A stretch of 64,000 bases of DNA from Peterkaempfera bronchialis (GCF_003258605.2 NZ_CP031264.1:2046001-2110000), one strand, 5' to 3'; shown: positions 28,049 through 36,228, numbered from the stretch's first letter. Notes: generated by a model not told the origin, from the letters alone. Made by a program: numbers and translations.

Positions 28049-29734
28049 TCAGGCAGCCGGGCGGCGGCCGTCGCCGGGCCGCGACCAGGCCACGGGGTAC
28101 GGCAGCCGCATGGGCGCCGGTGGCCGGGCTGCGACCGCTGGTGCGGTGCGGGGCTTGCACCCGGGGAACCAGTGGTGGTCCGTGCAGGGGCACCAGTGGC
28201 CATGGCCGGACCAGTCGCCGGGCTCGCAGCCGGTGCCTCCGGTGGGGTCCGGCCCGGGAGTGGTGCTGGGCTTGGGGTCGGGGGTGGTGCTGGGCTTGGG
28301 GGTGGGGGTGGTGCTGGGCTTGGGGTCGGGAGTGGTGCTGGGCCCGGGGTCGGGGGTGGTGCTGGGCCCGGGGGTGGGGGTGGTGCTCGGCCCAGGGTCA
28401 GGGGTGACGCTCGGCCCCGGGGTGGGGGTCGGCTGCGGTTCCGGGCTGTTTCCGGGGCCGGGGCCGGGGTTGGCGGTGCGCTTCGGCTCGGCGGTCGACG
28501 GTTCCGGGGCCGGTGGGCGGGTGGGGCCGGGGGCAGCGGTGGTCGGGAGGGGGTCGGCCGGGACCGGCGGCGGCGTTGACGCGGCGGGTATCACCAGCAG
28601 GGACGACGGCTCCGGGCTGACGCCCCCGTCCGGTGTCGGCTCCGACTGTGCTGGCTCGGCCGGCGGCGGTTCGGCGGCCGGCGGCCCGGAGCTGACGGCG
28701 GGCAGCGGCCGGGCGGGTTTGCCGGCCGCCCCCTGGCCGTCCTTCACCGCATGGTCGGTGCCGCCTGCGGAGACCAGCGCCCACGCCGTACCGGCGGCGA
28801 CGGCCGCCGCGCCGACCACGGCCGACGTGGTGAGCCCGCGCCCGGGCAGCCTGGGGCGGCGGGGTCGAGGCAGACGGCGCGGACGGGGCGGCACAGTGGC
28901 GGTGGCGGTGGCGGTGGCGGTGGAGCCGGACGCGGACACCAGATAGCCCGCTGCGGCGGCGCCCAGCAGCACCGGGGCGACAGAGGCGCGGAGGGCGGCG
29001 GAGACATCCGCCAGTTCCAGGTACAGGCCCCGGCAGTGGTCGCAGCTGTCGAGGTGCCCATGGACACCTGCGGCGTCCCGCTTGCCGAGCTTGTCGCGGA
29101 CATAGGCGCTCAGCCGGTCGACGTACCGCCGGCACGACTCCGACGGCGCATGGGTCAGATGCGCCTGGACATATGCCGTGCGGAGCCCCTCCCGGGCGCG
29201 GTAGGCCAGCGCCGAGACCCCGTTGGCGTTGAGGCCCAGCAGCGGCGCGACGGCAGCGGGGGTCTCGCCCTCGATCTCGGTGTGCCAGAGCACGGCCTGC
29301 CAGCGTTCCGGGAGGGACCGGAAGGCGCTGACCACGGCCTTGCGGTCAAAGGCGTCGGCGGCCGTGTCCGGGGGCTGCTCCGCCTGGTCGTACCCCTCCC
29401 AGACGTCCGTGAGCACGGCGCGGCGCTGCTGCTTGCCGGTCCGGAAGCCGTAGTTGGCGATGGTGCGCACCAGGTAGGCGCGGAAGAACTCCCGGGGTCC
29501 GGCTCCTTTGCGGATCGCCTCCAGGACGCTGGTGAACGCCTCGGCGACCAGGTCGTCCGCGTCCGAGGCGCGTGGCGCATAGCGGCGGGCGGCGGACTGC
29601 GCGGCCTTGCGGTGCCTGGTGTACAGCCTCTCGTAGGCGGCGGTGTCGCCACGGCGTACGCGAGCGATCAGTTCCGCGTCGCCGGGGCCGTCGGCCGCCG
29701 GGTCGCAGGCGGCTGCGGAGGCGGATTCGCCCAT
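28049..29734 (-). CDS. Membrane-anchored ECF sigma factor fused to zinc-finger anti-sigma-like domain and repeat tail
   Basis: A 561-residue protein. Residues 20-100 are sigma region 2 (SDADDLVAEAFTSVLEAI) and 130-190 region 4 (SLPERWQAVLWHTEIEG and following). Next comes a zinc-anti-sigma-like HX3CX2C motif (H227, C231, C234 in GHLDSCDHCRG). Two hydrophobic stretches follow (about 251-268 and 300-322). Then comes a roughly 200-residue tail rich in Pro, Ser and Thr with (K/G)PSTTP(D/T)P repeats, and finally a Cys/His/Trp-rich end (GHGHWCPCTDHHWFPGC). The ATG at 29734 follows GAGGGAG. It is divergent from the SPFH gene. It is probably a self-contained sensor and sigma factor whose anti-sigma part is in cis. 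Which side of the membrane the tail is on depends on whether both hydrophobic stretches span it. Confidence 0.85.
   Translation of the reverse strand: MGESASAAACDPAADGPGDAELIARVRRGDTAAYERLYTRHRKAAQSAARRYAPRASDADDLVAEAFTSVLEAIRKGAGPREFFRAYLVRTIANYGFRTGKQQRRAVLTDVWEGYDQAEQPPDTAADAFDRKAVVSAFRSLPERWQAVLWHTEIEGETPAAVAPLLGLNANGVSALAYRAREGLRTAYVQAHLTHAPSESCRRYVDRLSAYVRDKLGKRDAAGVHGHLDSCDHCRGLYLELADVSAALRASVAPVLLGAAAAGYLVSASGSTATATATATVPPRPRRLPRPRRPRLPGRGLTTSAVVGAAAVAAGTAWALVSAGGTDHAVKDGQGAAGKPARPLPAVSSGPPAAEPPPAEPAQSEPTPDGGVSPEPSSLLVIPAASTPPPVPADPLPTTAAPGPTRPPAPEPSTAEPKRTANPGPGPGNSPEPQPTPTPGPSVTPDPGPSTTPTPGPSTTPDPGPSTTPDPKPSTTPTPKPSTTPDPKPSTTPGPDPTGGTGCEPGDWSGHGHWCPCTDHHWFPGCKPRTAPAVAARPPAPMRLPYPVAWSRPGDGRRPAA
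28247..28424 (-). repeat. 24-bp in-frame tandem repeats in the sigma fusion tail
   Basis: About seven copies of a 24-base unit encode the eight-residue period PSTTP(D/T)P(G/K). Copies are close to identical (variants of GTGGTGCTGGGCTTGGGGTC on the plus strand). The unit length keeps frame, so copy number may vary between strains. Confidence 0.85.
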
Positions 29735-29968
29735 GGGACTCCCTCGGAGCAGGGTCGGGTCGTCTCCACGCTAGGAGCCGTCAATTCCCAGGTCAAAAAG
29801 TACTGGGGCCGCTCCCATGGTTTTGCTGATACAGCGCCAGATGCGCTGGTCCCGGCCCTGGAGCGGCGATGTGGTCCACCTCACAGGCCATTCCGCGTCA
29901 TATGCCGTCCGCTTCTCCCTCTCTCCGTCCGAGGGTGCCGCCCCAGGCCGACGAGAGAGGAGACCCGG

Positions 29969-31141
29969 TTGGAACCCAACGATCGACAACTGCGTCTGGA
30001 CTCGCTCTTCGAAGCGAAGCCCAGGCCCACCGCCCGGGAGATGCCGCCGACGCCCGAAACCCCCGCCGCACCCCGGCGGAGGGCCCCCCATCTGCCCGCC
30101 GAGGTACGCGAGCGGCCCGCCCGGGGCGTGCTGCCCGGGTGGCTCGCGGTGACCGCCCTGCTGCTCTGCCTGGCCGCGATGGCGGCCTTACTGGTCCGCT
30201 CCGGGCAGTGGCCCCGGCTGTGGGAAGCGCTGCCCGGAGTGGAGGGCGGCGGGCAGGCGCCCCGGCTGGACGCGGTCGGGACGTGGACGCTGGCGGGCCT
30301 CGGCGCCGTGCTGCTCTTTCTGCTGGCGGGGCTGGTCGGCAACCGGGAGGGCACGGCCGTGGTGCTCACCCGCTGGGGCCGCTACCGGGGGACGCTGCGC
30401 CGGACCGGGCTCTCCTGGGTGGCGCCGTCCTGGCGCCGCAGGCGGGTGGTGGTGCGGCTGCGGCACTGGCGGAGCGAGGAGATCCCCGCAGCGGACCGGG
30501 AGGGGTTCCCGCTCCGGGCCACCCTGCTGGTGGTCTGGCGGGTCCGGGACACCGCGCGGGCCGTCTTCGCGGTCGGCGGGCACGAGGAGTTCCTGCGGCA
30601 GCAGTCGGCCGCCGCGCTCTGCCGGGTGGCCGGTGAGCTGCCCTGCGACCGGTTCGTCCGCCCGGGCCCGTCGCTCCGGGACGGCGGCTGGCTCGGCGAG
30701 GAGCTGACCCGGGTGCTGGCCGCCGAGCTGGCACCGGTCGGGGTGGAGGTGTTCTCGGTGCAGCCGCTCTCGCTGGAGTACGGGCCGGAGGTGGCGGCGA
30801 GCGTACGCCGGCGCCGGGCGGCCGAACTCGACGCGGGCGCCCGCGCGACCGCCGTGGTGGACGCCGTGGAGACCGCCCGGTCGGCCCTGGACCGGCTCAG
30901 GGCTGCGGGCCTCGCCGACGGCGACGGGCAGCAGGACGCGTCCTTCGCCCGCCATCTGGTGATCGCCCTGGTGTCCTCGGGCGCCCCCGACCCCCGCGCC
31001 GAGCGGGAGCGCCCTGCCGCGGCCGGGCCGCCGGGAAAGCCCGGGCTGTCCGGGCCGTCCGGGCCGACCGCCCCGTCCGGGCCCACCGCCTCGTCCGGGC
31101 TTCCCCGGCGCATTCGGCCGGAGCCGGCGGCCGAGGCATAG
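29969..31141 (+). CDS. SPFH/Band 7 domain membrane protein
   Basis: A 390-residue protein. After a proline-rich cytoplasmic N-terminus, two membrane segments lie at about 55-75 (GWLAVTALLLCLAAMAALLV) and 98-118 (TWTLAGLGAVLLFLLAGLVG). An SPFH domain follows, as in stomatins and flotillins, which organise membrane microdomains (GTAVVLTRWGRYRGTLRRTG, VVVRLRHWRSEEIPAADREG). A helical part and a Pro/Ser/Gly-rich tail complete it. The TTG at 29969 was chosen because GAGAGGAGA precedes it by 6 bases and the upstream frame is only the shadow of the sigma gene. Divergent from the sigma fusion gene, it could share its control. Confidence 0.8.
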   Translation: MEPNDRQLRLDSLFEAKPRPTAREMPPTPETPAAPRRRAPHLPAEVRERPARGVLPGWLAVTALLLCLAAMAALLVRSGQWPRLWEALPGVEGGGQAPRLDAVGTWTLAGLGAVLLFLLAGLVGNREGTAVVLTRWGRYRGTLRRTGLSWVAPSWRRRRVVVRLRHWRSEEIPAADREGFPLRATLLVVWRVRDTARAVFAVGGHEEFLRQQSAAALCRVAGELPCDRFVRPGPSLRDGGWLGEELTRVLAAELAPVGVEVFSVQPLSLEYGPEVAASVRRRRAAELDAGARATAVVDAVETARSALDRLRAAGLADGDGQQDASFARHLVIALVSSGAPDPRAERERPAAAGPPGKPGLSGPSGPTAPSGPTASSGLPRRIRPEPAAEA

Positions 31142-31219
31142 CGGCGGTCGGCCCGCGCTGCGGCGGGGTGCGCCCGTCGCGGCTCAAACCTTCGGAGCAT
31201 TCGGAGAACAGGAGCATCC

Positions 31220-32316
31220 ATGTCCGGATCACCTCGGTTCGTCGAGATCACCCCTGACGCCTGCGGCTGCCCCGCCTGCGGCGCCGCACCGCCGCCGATG
31301 GCGGGGGAGGCCGGGGGTTCCGGCCACCCGGTGCGCCATGCCGCCGGGCGGGCGGGGGTCGCCACCGCCCTGCTGGCCGCCACGGGCGCGGTGACCCTGC
31401 TGGGGGCGGCACCGGCCGCCGCGCTGTCGGCGCCGTCGCAGGCCGGCTGGGACGGCAGCCGCTACTGGTTCAAGCGGGACGGCCAGTGGCGGTGGACCAG
31501 CCACCACACCGTCTACCTCGCACAGACCGCCGGCGGGTCGGCGTCCTCCGCCCGGGGGCGGCGCTGCCGAGGAAGGAGGGCTGGGACGGCAGCCGCTACT
31601 GGTTCAAGCGCAGCGACGGCTGGCACTGGACCAGCCACTACAGCGTCTACCTCAAGGCCCGCTCCACCACCGGGACCAGCACCGGGACCAGCACCGGGGC
31701 CAGCACCGGGACCAGCACCGGAACCGGCACGGGGGCGACCTGGCCGCTGCCGAGGAAGGAGGGCTGGGACGGGACCCGCTACTGGTTCAAGCGCAGCGAC
31801 GGCTGGCACTGGACCAGCCACTACAGCGTCTACCTCAAGGCCCGCTCCACCACCGGCGCCAACTCCGGCGCCAACTCCGGTTCCAACTCCGGTACCGGCA
31901 CCGGGACTTCCCCCGTCGGCACCACGACGGTCTCCGCCGGTGCCACGGCCTCCGCCAAGGTGGACACGGCGGTGCGCTTCGCCCTGGCGCAGCTCGGCAA
32001 GCCGTACTACTGGGGCGGCAACGGCCCGGTGGGCTACGACTGCTCGGGCCTGGTCCAGCAGGCGTTCCTGCGGGCGGGCCGGACGCTGCCGAGGGTCGCC
32101 GACCAGCAGTACGGCGCCGTCACGCCGATCACGGCCGGTCAGGCGCGCTATGGGGACCTGCTCTTCTGGTCGTCCAACGGCAGGCAGTCCGGCATCCACC
32201 ATGTGGCGATCCACATCGGCGGCGGCAAGTACGTGGAGGCGCCGCGCCCCGGCCTCACGATCCGGATCTCCGCCATCTCGGCGGGCAACCTCCCGACCTT
32301 CTACGGCAGGCCCTGA
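31220..32316 (+). pseudogene. NlpC/P60 cell-wall hydrolase with a -1 frameshift
   Basis: A secreted endopeptidase of the NlpC/P60 type, interrupted by a frame change. The first frame starts at ATG 31220. It has a Cys-rich opening (CGCPAC), a signal sequence (about residues 44-70, ending AAPAAALSA) and one copy of a WDGSRYWFKRxxxWxWTSHxxVYL module. At the run of five G (31554-31558) the frame moves to the -1 frame, where two more copies of the module and the full catalytic domain follow. Catalytic residues are Cys in GYDCSGLV and His in HHVAIHIG. One more C or G near 31551-31558 would restore a continuous protein of about 366 residues. It may be a true mutation, a sequencing error, or slippage on GGG-GG. 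Confidence 0.8.
31564..31855 (+). repeat. Two near-identical 109-bp copies encoding a cell-wall binding-like module
   Basis: Positions 31564-31672 and 31747-31855 are almost the same at DNA level (offset 183), encoding LPRKEGWDG(S/T)RYWFKRSDGWHWTSHYSVYLKARSTTG-type modules. Between them, 12-base ACCAGCACCGGG units repeat (about 31671-31730). The first, diverged module is at about 31440-31520. Near identity suggests recent duplication or gene conversion. Confidence 0.85.
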
Positions 32317-32402
32317 CCTGCCGGGCGCCGGTGCCGCCGCCCGGCACCGGCGCCCTCCCGCACCCCGGCAGACCCCGACCCATACCGGCCCCGGAGGCCC
32401 CC

Positions 32403-32936
32403 ATGACCTCGCCCGACCCGCAGCACCGACCACTGACGCCACGTCAGGAGAGCGTGCTGAAGCAGATGCTGAACGGCGCCACCGCCAAGGAGATATCCCA
32501 GTCACTGCGGATCAGCACCGCGACCGTCCACTCCCATATGCGCTCCATCTACGCCGCCTTCGGCGTGCGCAACCGGGCGCGGGCGGTCATCGCCGCCATG
32601 GAGCACGGCTACCTCCAGGGCGAGGGCGCCGCCGCCCTGCGCTGGAACAGCGAGCGGACCCGCATCCTGCACGAACTGCGGGACGCCTGGCGCCCCTGCG
32701 AGGTGCACTCGGTCCACCGGGCGGACTGCGCCACCTGCGCCCGGGCGGCCACCCTGACGTACGCGATGCTCCTGGTCCGCGATCCGTGGTCGCCGCACCC
32801 GGACCCGCCACCGACCCGGGCCGCTCCGGCCGCCCCGGCCCGTCCCCGACTCCACGATCCGCGCCCGGCCGAGGCAGCGCGGCTCGTCCGCCGCCGCTCG
32901 GAGCCCCTTCAGCCGTCGCCGTACCGGCCACGGTGA
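32403..32936 (+). CDS. LuxR-type helix-turn-helix regulator with HX3CX2C motif
   Basis: A 177-residue protein that begins directly with a LuxR/GerE DNA-binding domain (LTPRQESVLKQMLNGATAKEISQSLRISTATVHSHMRSIY, residues 11-50). There is no receiver domain. A short segment with Cys99, His102, then H105-x3-C109-x2-C112 (HRADCATC) follows, able to bind zinc. The tail is proline/arginine-rich and probably disordered. The ATG at 32403 was taken because homology starts 10 residues later. It is 86 bases after the NlpC/P60 gene on the same strand. The missing sensor domain suggests the Cys/His cluster is the input. Confidence 0.82.
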   Translation: MTSPDPQHRPLTPRQESVLKQMLNGATAKEISQSLRISTATVHSHMRSIYAAFGVRNRARAVIAAMEHGYLQGEGAAALRWNSERTRILHELRDAWRPCEVHSVHRADCATCARAATLTYAMLLVRDPWSPHPDPPPTRAAPAAPARPRLHDPRPAEAARLVRRRSEPLQPSPYRPR

Positions 32937-32995
32937 GGGCGCCCGCCCCACTCCGCCGTCGCTGATCCATCCATCACCCCAGGGGGTCACCCGCC

Positions 32996-33220
32996 ATGCC
33001 GTTTCCGCTGTCCACCCCGCCTCCCACCCCGTCGCCCGGAGCGGTCACGCTCCAGGGGCCCGCCGCCGCCGACCTGGCGGTGCTGGGCATCGCGCTGGCC
33101 GTCGCGCTGGCCGTCGCCGTGTGCGTCTTCGTCGCCGCCTATGAGTGCCGGATGCGGGAACTCGACCGGTCGGCCCGCCGCCGCGGACCGGCCGGGCGCG
33201 GAGGTCACCTCGCCAGATGA
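32996..33220 (+). CDS. Small single-span membrane protein
   Basis: A 74-residue protein: a Pro/Ser/Thr-rich N-terminus, one transmembrane helix (about residues 25-50, LAVLGIALAVALAVAVCVFVAAY), and a short basic cytoplasmic tail. The ATG follows AGGGGGTCACCCGCC. It lies 59 bases after the LuxR-type gene and its end overlaps the end of the convergent sigma-like gene by 16 bases. No family recognised; it is plausible as the last gene of that unit. Confidence 0.55.
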   Translation: MPFPLSTPPPTPSPGAVTLQGPAAADLAVLGIALAVALAVAVCVFVAAYECRMRELDRSARRRGPAGRGGHLAR

Positions 33221-34020
33221 CCGGCACCACCGCGCCAGGCGGCCCGGCCCCGGCCGCCGTCCCGCCGCCGGACCACGGCCTGGGCCACCGTCGACTGGAG
33301 GCTGGACCCCGGCAGCACGATCTCCGCCGCCAGCAGCCGGCAGAGCGCACACCCCGCCAGATGGCGGCGGGCGTCCTCCAGGGGGGCGGGCGCCAACTCA
33401 TGGCGGACGCAGGCCGCCGCCGTCTGGTAGGAGAGGTGGTCGAGGCGTACCTCCGCCGGTCCCCCGGACCGGGTGCCCCGGCGCAGATACTCGTCCACCA
33501 GCGCGTCCTGGGCGGTCCGCAGCGCCCTGCGGGCCTCCTGGTGGGTGAGCTGCCGGCTGCGGGCGTACCGGTCCGGCGGGCAGCGCTCGACCTCCACCGC
33601 CCAGAGCGGATCGGCCTGCGGCAGCGGGAGGGCCGCCAGCGCCGAGCGGGCCAGGGAGGCTTCCCGTCCCAGCGGGCCCCGCTCCCCCGTACCGGACAGC
33701 CAGGCGGTGGCGCGCAGCCGCACCTGGCAGCGGACCTGCGCGGAGAAGGACCCGCCGTGCCCGCCGTACTGGGCGTGCTGGTCGCCCGGGTCGTTCTGGA
33801 GCGCGGCGACGGCCGCCCGGAACGCCTCGAAGACCAGGTCCTGGGCCTCCCGCCGGGTCCGCCGGTAGCACCGGGCCGTCGCCAGGGCCGACCGGGCCTC
33901 GGCGGCGCAGAGCTGCGCGACGGCGCGGTTCTCCCCGGCCCGCGCCCGGGGCAGCAGTTCGCCGTCGTCCCCGGCCACCGCCCGGGGCAGCACGGCCGTC
34001 TCCGTCTCACCCAGGCGCAT
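33205..34020 (-). CDS. Degenerate ECF-sigma-like protein with HX3CX2C motif
   Basis: A 271-residue protein clearly related in plan to the sigma fusion at 28049. Residues 25-80 resemble sigma region 2 (RREAQDLVFEAFRAAVAAL against SDADDLVAEAFTSVLEAI). The region 4 helix-turn-helix is not recognisable, although LDHLSYQTAAACV sits near that place. The C-terminal part has H220-x3-C224-x2-C227 (HLAGCALC), as in zinc-anti-sigma domains. There is no membrane segment. The ATG at 34020 (MRLGETETAV) was chosen; longer starts lack homology. It may have lost promoter recognition and act as a zinc or redox-responsive regulator. It is divergent from whiB. Confidence 0.7.
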   Translation of the reverse strand: MRLGETETAVLPRAVAGDDGELLPRARAGENRAVAQLCAAEARSALATARCYRRTRREAQDLVFEAFRAAVAALQNDPGDQHAQYGGHGGSFSAQVRCQVRLRATAWLSGTGERGPLGREASLARSALAALPLPQADPLWAVEVERCPPDRYARSRQLTHQEARRALRTAQDALVDEYLRRGTRSGGPAEVRLDHLSYQTAAACVRHELAPAPLEDARRHLAGCALCRLLAAEIVLPGSSLQSTVAQAVVRRRDGGRGRAAWRGGAGHLAR

Positions 34021-34189
34021 GGCCACCCTCCACGGCGATCCCGCCCACCGCGTGCGTGGGCTCCTGCCTGGGGAGAGCCCGCAGCCAGGGATCCATGACG
34101 CGGCGTAGGGCAACCGGCCGGGGTGAGCCGCGTCATGGCCGCCCGGCAGCGGTCTCGGAAGCGACAGATACGACAAGGAGGTCAGACAG

Positions 34190-34468
34190 GTGATGAGGGC
34201 TGGCAGGGCACTGCCCGGCGGGGGCGCCGAGGATCGCGGCTGGGTCGACTCGGCGCTCTGCGCCCAGACCGACCCCGAGGGCTTCTTTCCGGAGCGGGGC
34301 GGCTCGACCCGCACCGCCCGCAGGGTCTGCCTCGCCTGCGAGGTGCGGGTGGAGTGCCTGGAGTACGCCCTGGAGAACGACGAGCGGTTCGGCGTCTGGG
34401 GTGGCCTTGGCGAGCGCGAACGCCGCCGTCTGCGAAGGGCGTCGGGGGAGGCGGGCGGGCTGCCGTGA
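34190..34468 (+). CDS. WhiB-family iron-sulfur regulator
   Basis: A 92-residue WhiB-like protein, a [4Fe-4S] transcription factor class found only in actinobacteria and their phages. The four cluster cysteines are C24, C47, C50 and C56 (C-x22-C-x2-C-x5-C), followed by the GVWGGL turn and a basic tail (ERERRRLRRA). CAQTDPEGFFPERGGSTR is close to the developmental WhiB itself. The GTG at 34190 lies 8 bases after AAGGAGG; ATG at 34193 is the alternative. These proteins usually act by binding the main sigma factor. It is divergent from the sigma-like gene. Confidence 0.93.
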   Translation: MMRAGRALPGGGAEDRGWVDSALCAQTDPEGFFPERGGSTRTARRVCLACEVRVECLEYALENDERFGVWGGLGERERRRLRRASGEAGGLP

Positions 34469-34563
34469 CCCCTGCGGGCCCTGGCTGTCAGAGGGCGCCT
34501 TTACGATGTCGTTGCCTTCCCGGTGGAGGGCGGTATGTGGCACCGAGCGGAAGACGGTCAGGC

Positions 34564-36228
34564 ATGACGGGGGAATCTGCCACTCAGCGCACCGGTGACG
34601 GCCAGGGGCAGCCGCCCCGGCCTGCGCGCGGGGTGCGCCTGGGCAAGCAGGGCGGCGGGGTGGGCCAGGACGCCGAGGGGGACTTCGCGTTGCGGCCGCC
34701 CACTGCGGCGGTGCCGCATCCGGTGGCGGGTCCACCGCAGCAGCCCGCGTATGGTGCGGCGCCGCCGTATGGTGCCGCGCCGCCGTACGGTGCGCCGCCG
34801 CCGTATGGCTATCCGCAGCAGCCGCCGCCCTATGGGTATGCGCAGCCGGGCTTCCCGGGTCAGCCAGGCTATCCGCCGGTGCCCGCGCGGAAGAGCCGGG
34901 CGGGCCTGATCGGCGGGTTGGTCGCCGGTGCGGTGGTGCTGGCGGTGGTCGCCGCCGGAGTCGTACTGCTCGACGGCAAGAAGGAGAAGGACGACAGCGC
35001 CCTGGCAGGCGGCGGCGCCAGCGCCTCCGCCGGTGCCGGGCCGTCCGGTGCGGCCGGCGGAAGCCCGCTGGGCGGCGGCCTGGCGCTGGCCTGGCAGCTC
35101 CCCGCTCCGGCAAAGGCCGACCTCCGCGACCGGCTGCTGGGCACCTGGCTGACGCCGCAGGCCGCCGTCCGCGGCTCCTCCTCCGGGGTGAAGGCCTACG
35201 ACCCGGCCACCGGCCGCCCGCTGTGGACGCTCGCGCTGCCGCCCGGCGCCACCGATGTCTGCGCAATGGCCCCGGAGCCCAACCGGGACGGCGTCGCGGC
35301 GGTCGCCTTCGACCAGGGCGAGCGCAACTGCGCGCTGGTGTCGGCGGTGGACACCGCGACCGGCCGCATCCGGTGGACCCACACCCTCACCTCGCCCCGG
35401 GGGAACAAGCTCTCCAGCACCAGGGTGTCCGTCTCCGACACCACGGTCGTGGTGTCCAACGCCTATGTGTCCGGCGGGCTGCGGATCTCCGACGGCGGGG
35501 CGGCCTGGACGCTGCTCGACCGGGAGGACATCTGCATCACCCATCTGCGGAGCGCGGGCAACACCGTGGTGGTGGACGACTTCTGCGGCGGCGGCAGCCC
35601 CCGGGCGCAGCTGCGCGCGGTGGACGCGGGCACCGGCCGCACCCTGTGGACCTGGGCGATCCCCGGCAAGTACCCCAACGTCAGCCGGGTGCTCTCCACC
35701 GAGCCGGTGGTGGTGGACCTGGTGCAGGAGGCGGGCAACGAGTACCTGCTCGCCTTCGACTCCCATGGGACACCGGGGACGCCCATCCCGATCAGCGGCG
35801 GGGCGTTCGGCAGGGTGCGCTTCTCCGAGGTGGGCGAGCCCGTCCCGGTCTCCTTTGTGCACGGCACCACGCTCTTCGCCCGCTCCGAGGAGACGGCCGG
35901 CAGGCCCGCCGTGGTCGCCTACGACCTGCGGTCCGGCGGCAGGCTGTGGAGCTGGGCGGGCGGCGGCGGGAACGGCGCGGGGGCGGTCGGGGTCTCCGCC
36001 GACGGACGGCCGCAGGCCCTCTCCTATGGCGCGTACAAGGAGTCCTCGCAGCTGGTGACGTTGGATCCGGCGACCGGCAGCCCCACCCCGGTGGCCGCGC
36101 TGCCCGAGTCGGTGGCCGGTTTCTCGCTGAAGTACAGCAGGGTGCGGGTCGGCGGGGCCGCGCTGCTGCTGGCCTCCGAGATGTCGATGGGTGCGCCGCT
36201 GGCGGTGTACGCGGCGGCCGGGGGCTGA
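34564..36228 (+). CDS. Membrane-anchored PQQ-type beta-propeller protein
   Basis: A 554-residue protein. The first 105 residues are cytoplasmic and rich in Pro, Tyr, Gly and Gln (AAPPYGAAPPYGAPPPYGYP). A membrane helix follows (about 113-137, LIGGLVAGAVVLAVVAAGVVLL), then a Gly/Ser/Ala linker. The extracytoplasmic part is about 380 residues of PQQ-like propeller repeats, each with a pattern like YDPATGRPLWTLALP, VDTATGRIRWTHTL or VDAGTGRTLWTWAIP. Such propellers act as protein-binding surfaces; no catalytic residues are visible. The plan matches the protein at 11605 with a different outer domain. It ends 130 bases before the second pepN. Confidence 0.85.
   Translation: MTGESATQRTGDGQGQPPRPARGVRLGKQGGGVGQDAEGDFALRPPTAAVPHPVAGPPQQPAYGAAPPYGAAPPYGAPPPYGYPQQPPPYGYAQPGFPGQPGYPPVPARKSRAGLIGGLVAGAVVLAVVAAGVVLLDGKKEKDDSALAGGGASASAGAGPSGAAGGSPLGGGLALAWQLPAPAKADLRDRLLGTWLTPQAAVRGSSSGVKAYDPATGRPLWTLALPPGATDVCAMAPEPNRDGVAAVAFDQGERNCALVSAVDTATGRIRWTHTLTSPRGNKLSSTRVSVSDTTVVVSNAYVSGGLRISDGGAAWTLLDREDICITHLRSAGNTVVVDDFCGGGSPRAQLRAVDAGTGRTLWTWAIPGKYPNVSRVLSTEPVVVDLVQEAGNEYLLAFDSHGTPGTPIPISGGAFGRVRFSEVGEPVPVSFVHGTTLFARSEETAGRPAVVAYDLRSGGRLWSWAGGGGNGAGAVGVSADGRPQALSYGAYKESSQLVTLDPATGSPTPVAALPESVAGFSLKYSRVRVGGAALLLASEMSMGAPLAVYAAAGG

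Noticed and set aside
28751-29968. N-terminal extension of the SPFH protein
   Set aside because: It is antisense to the sigma fusion gene; the TTG at 29969 with GAGAGGAGA upstream is a better start.
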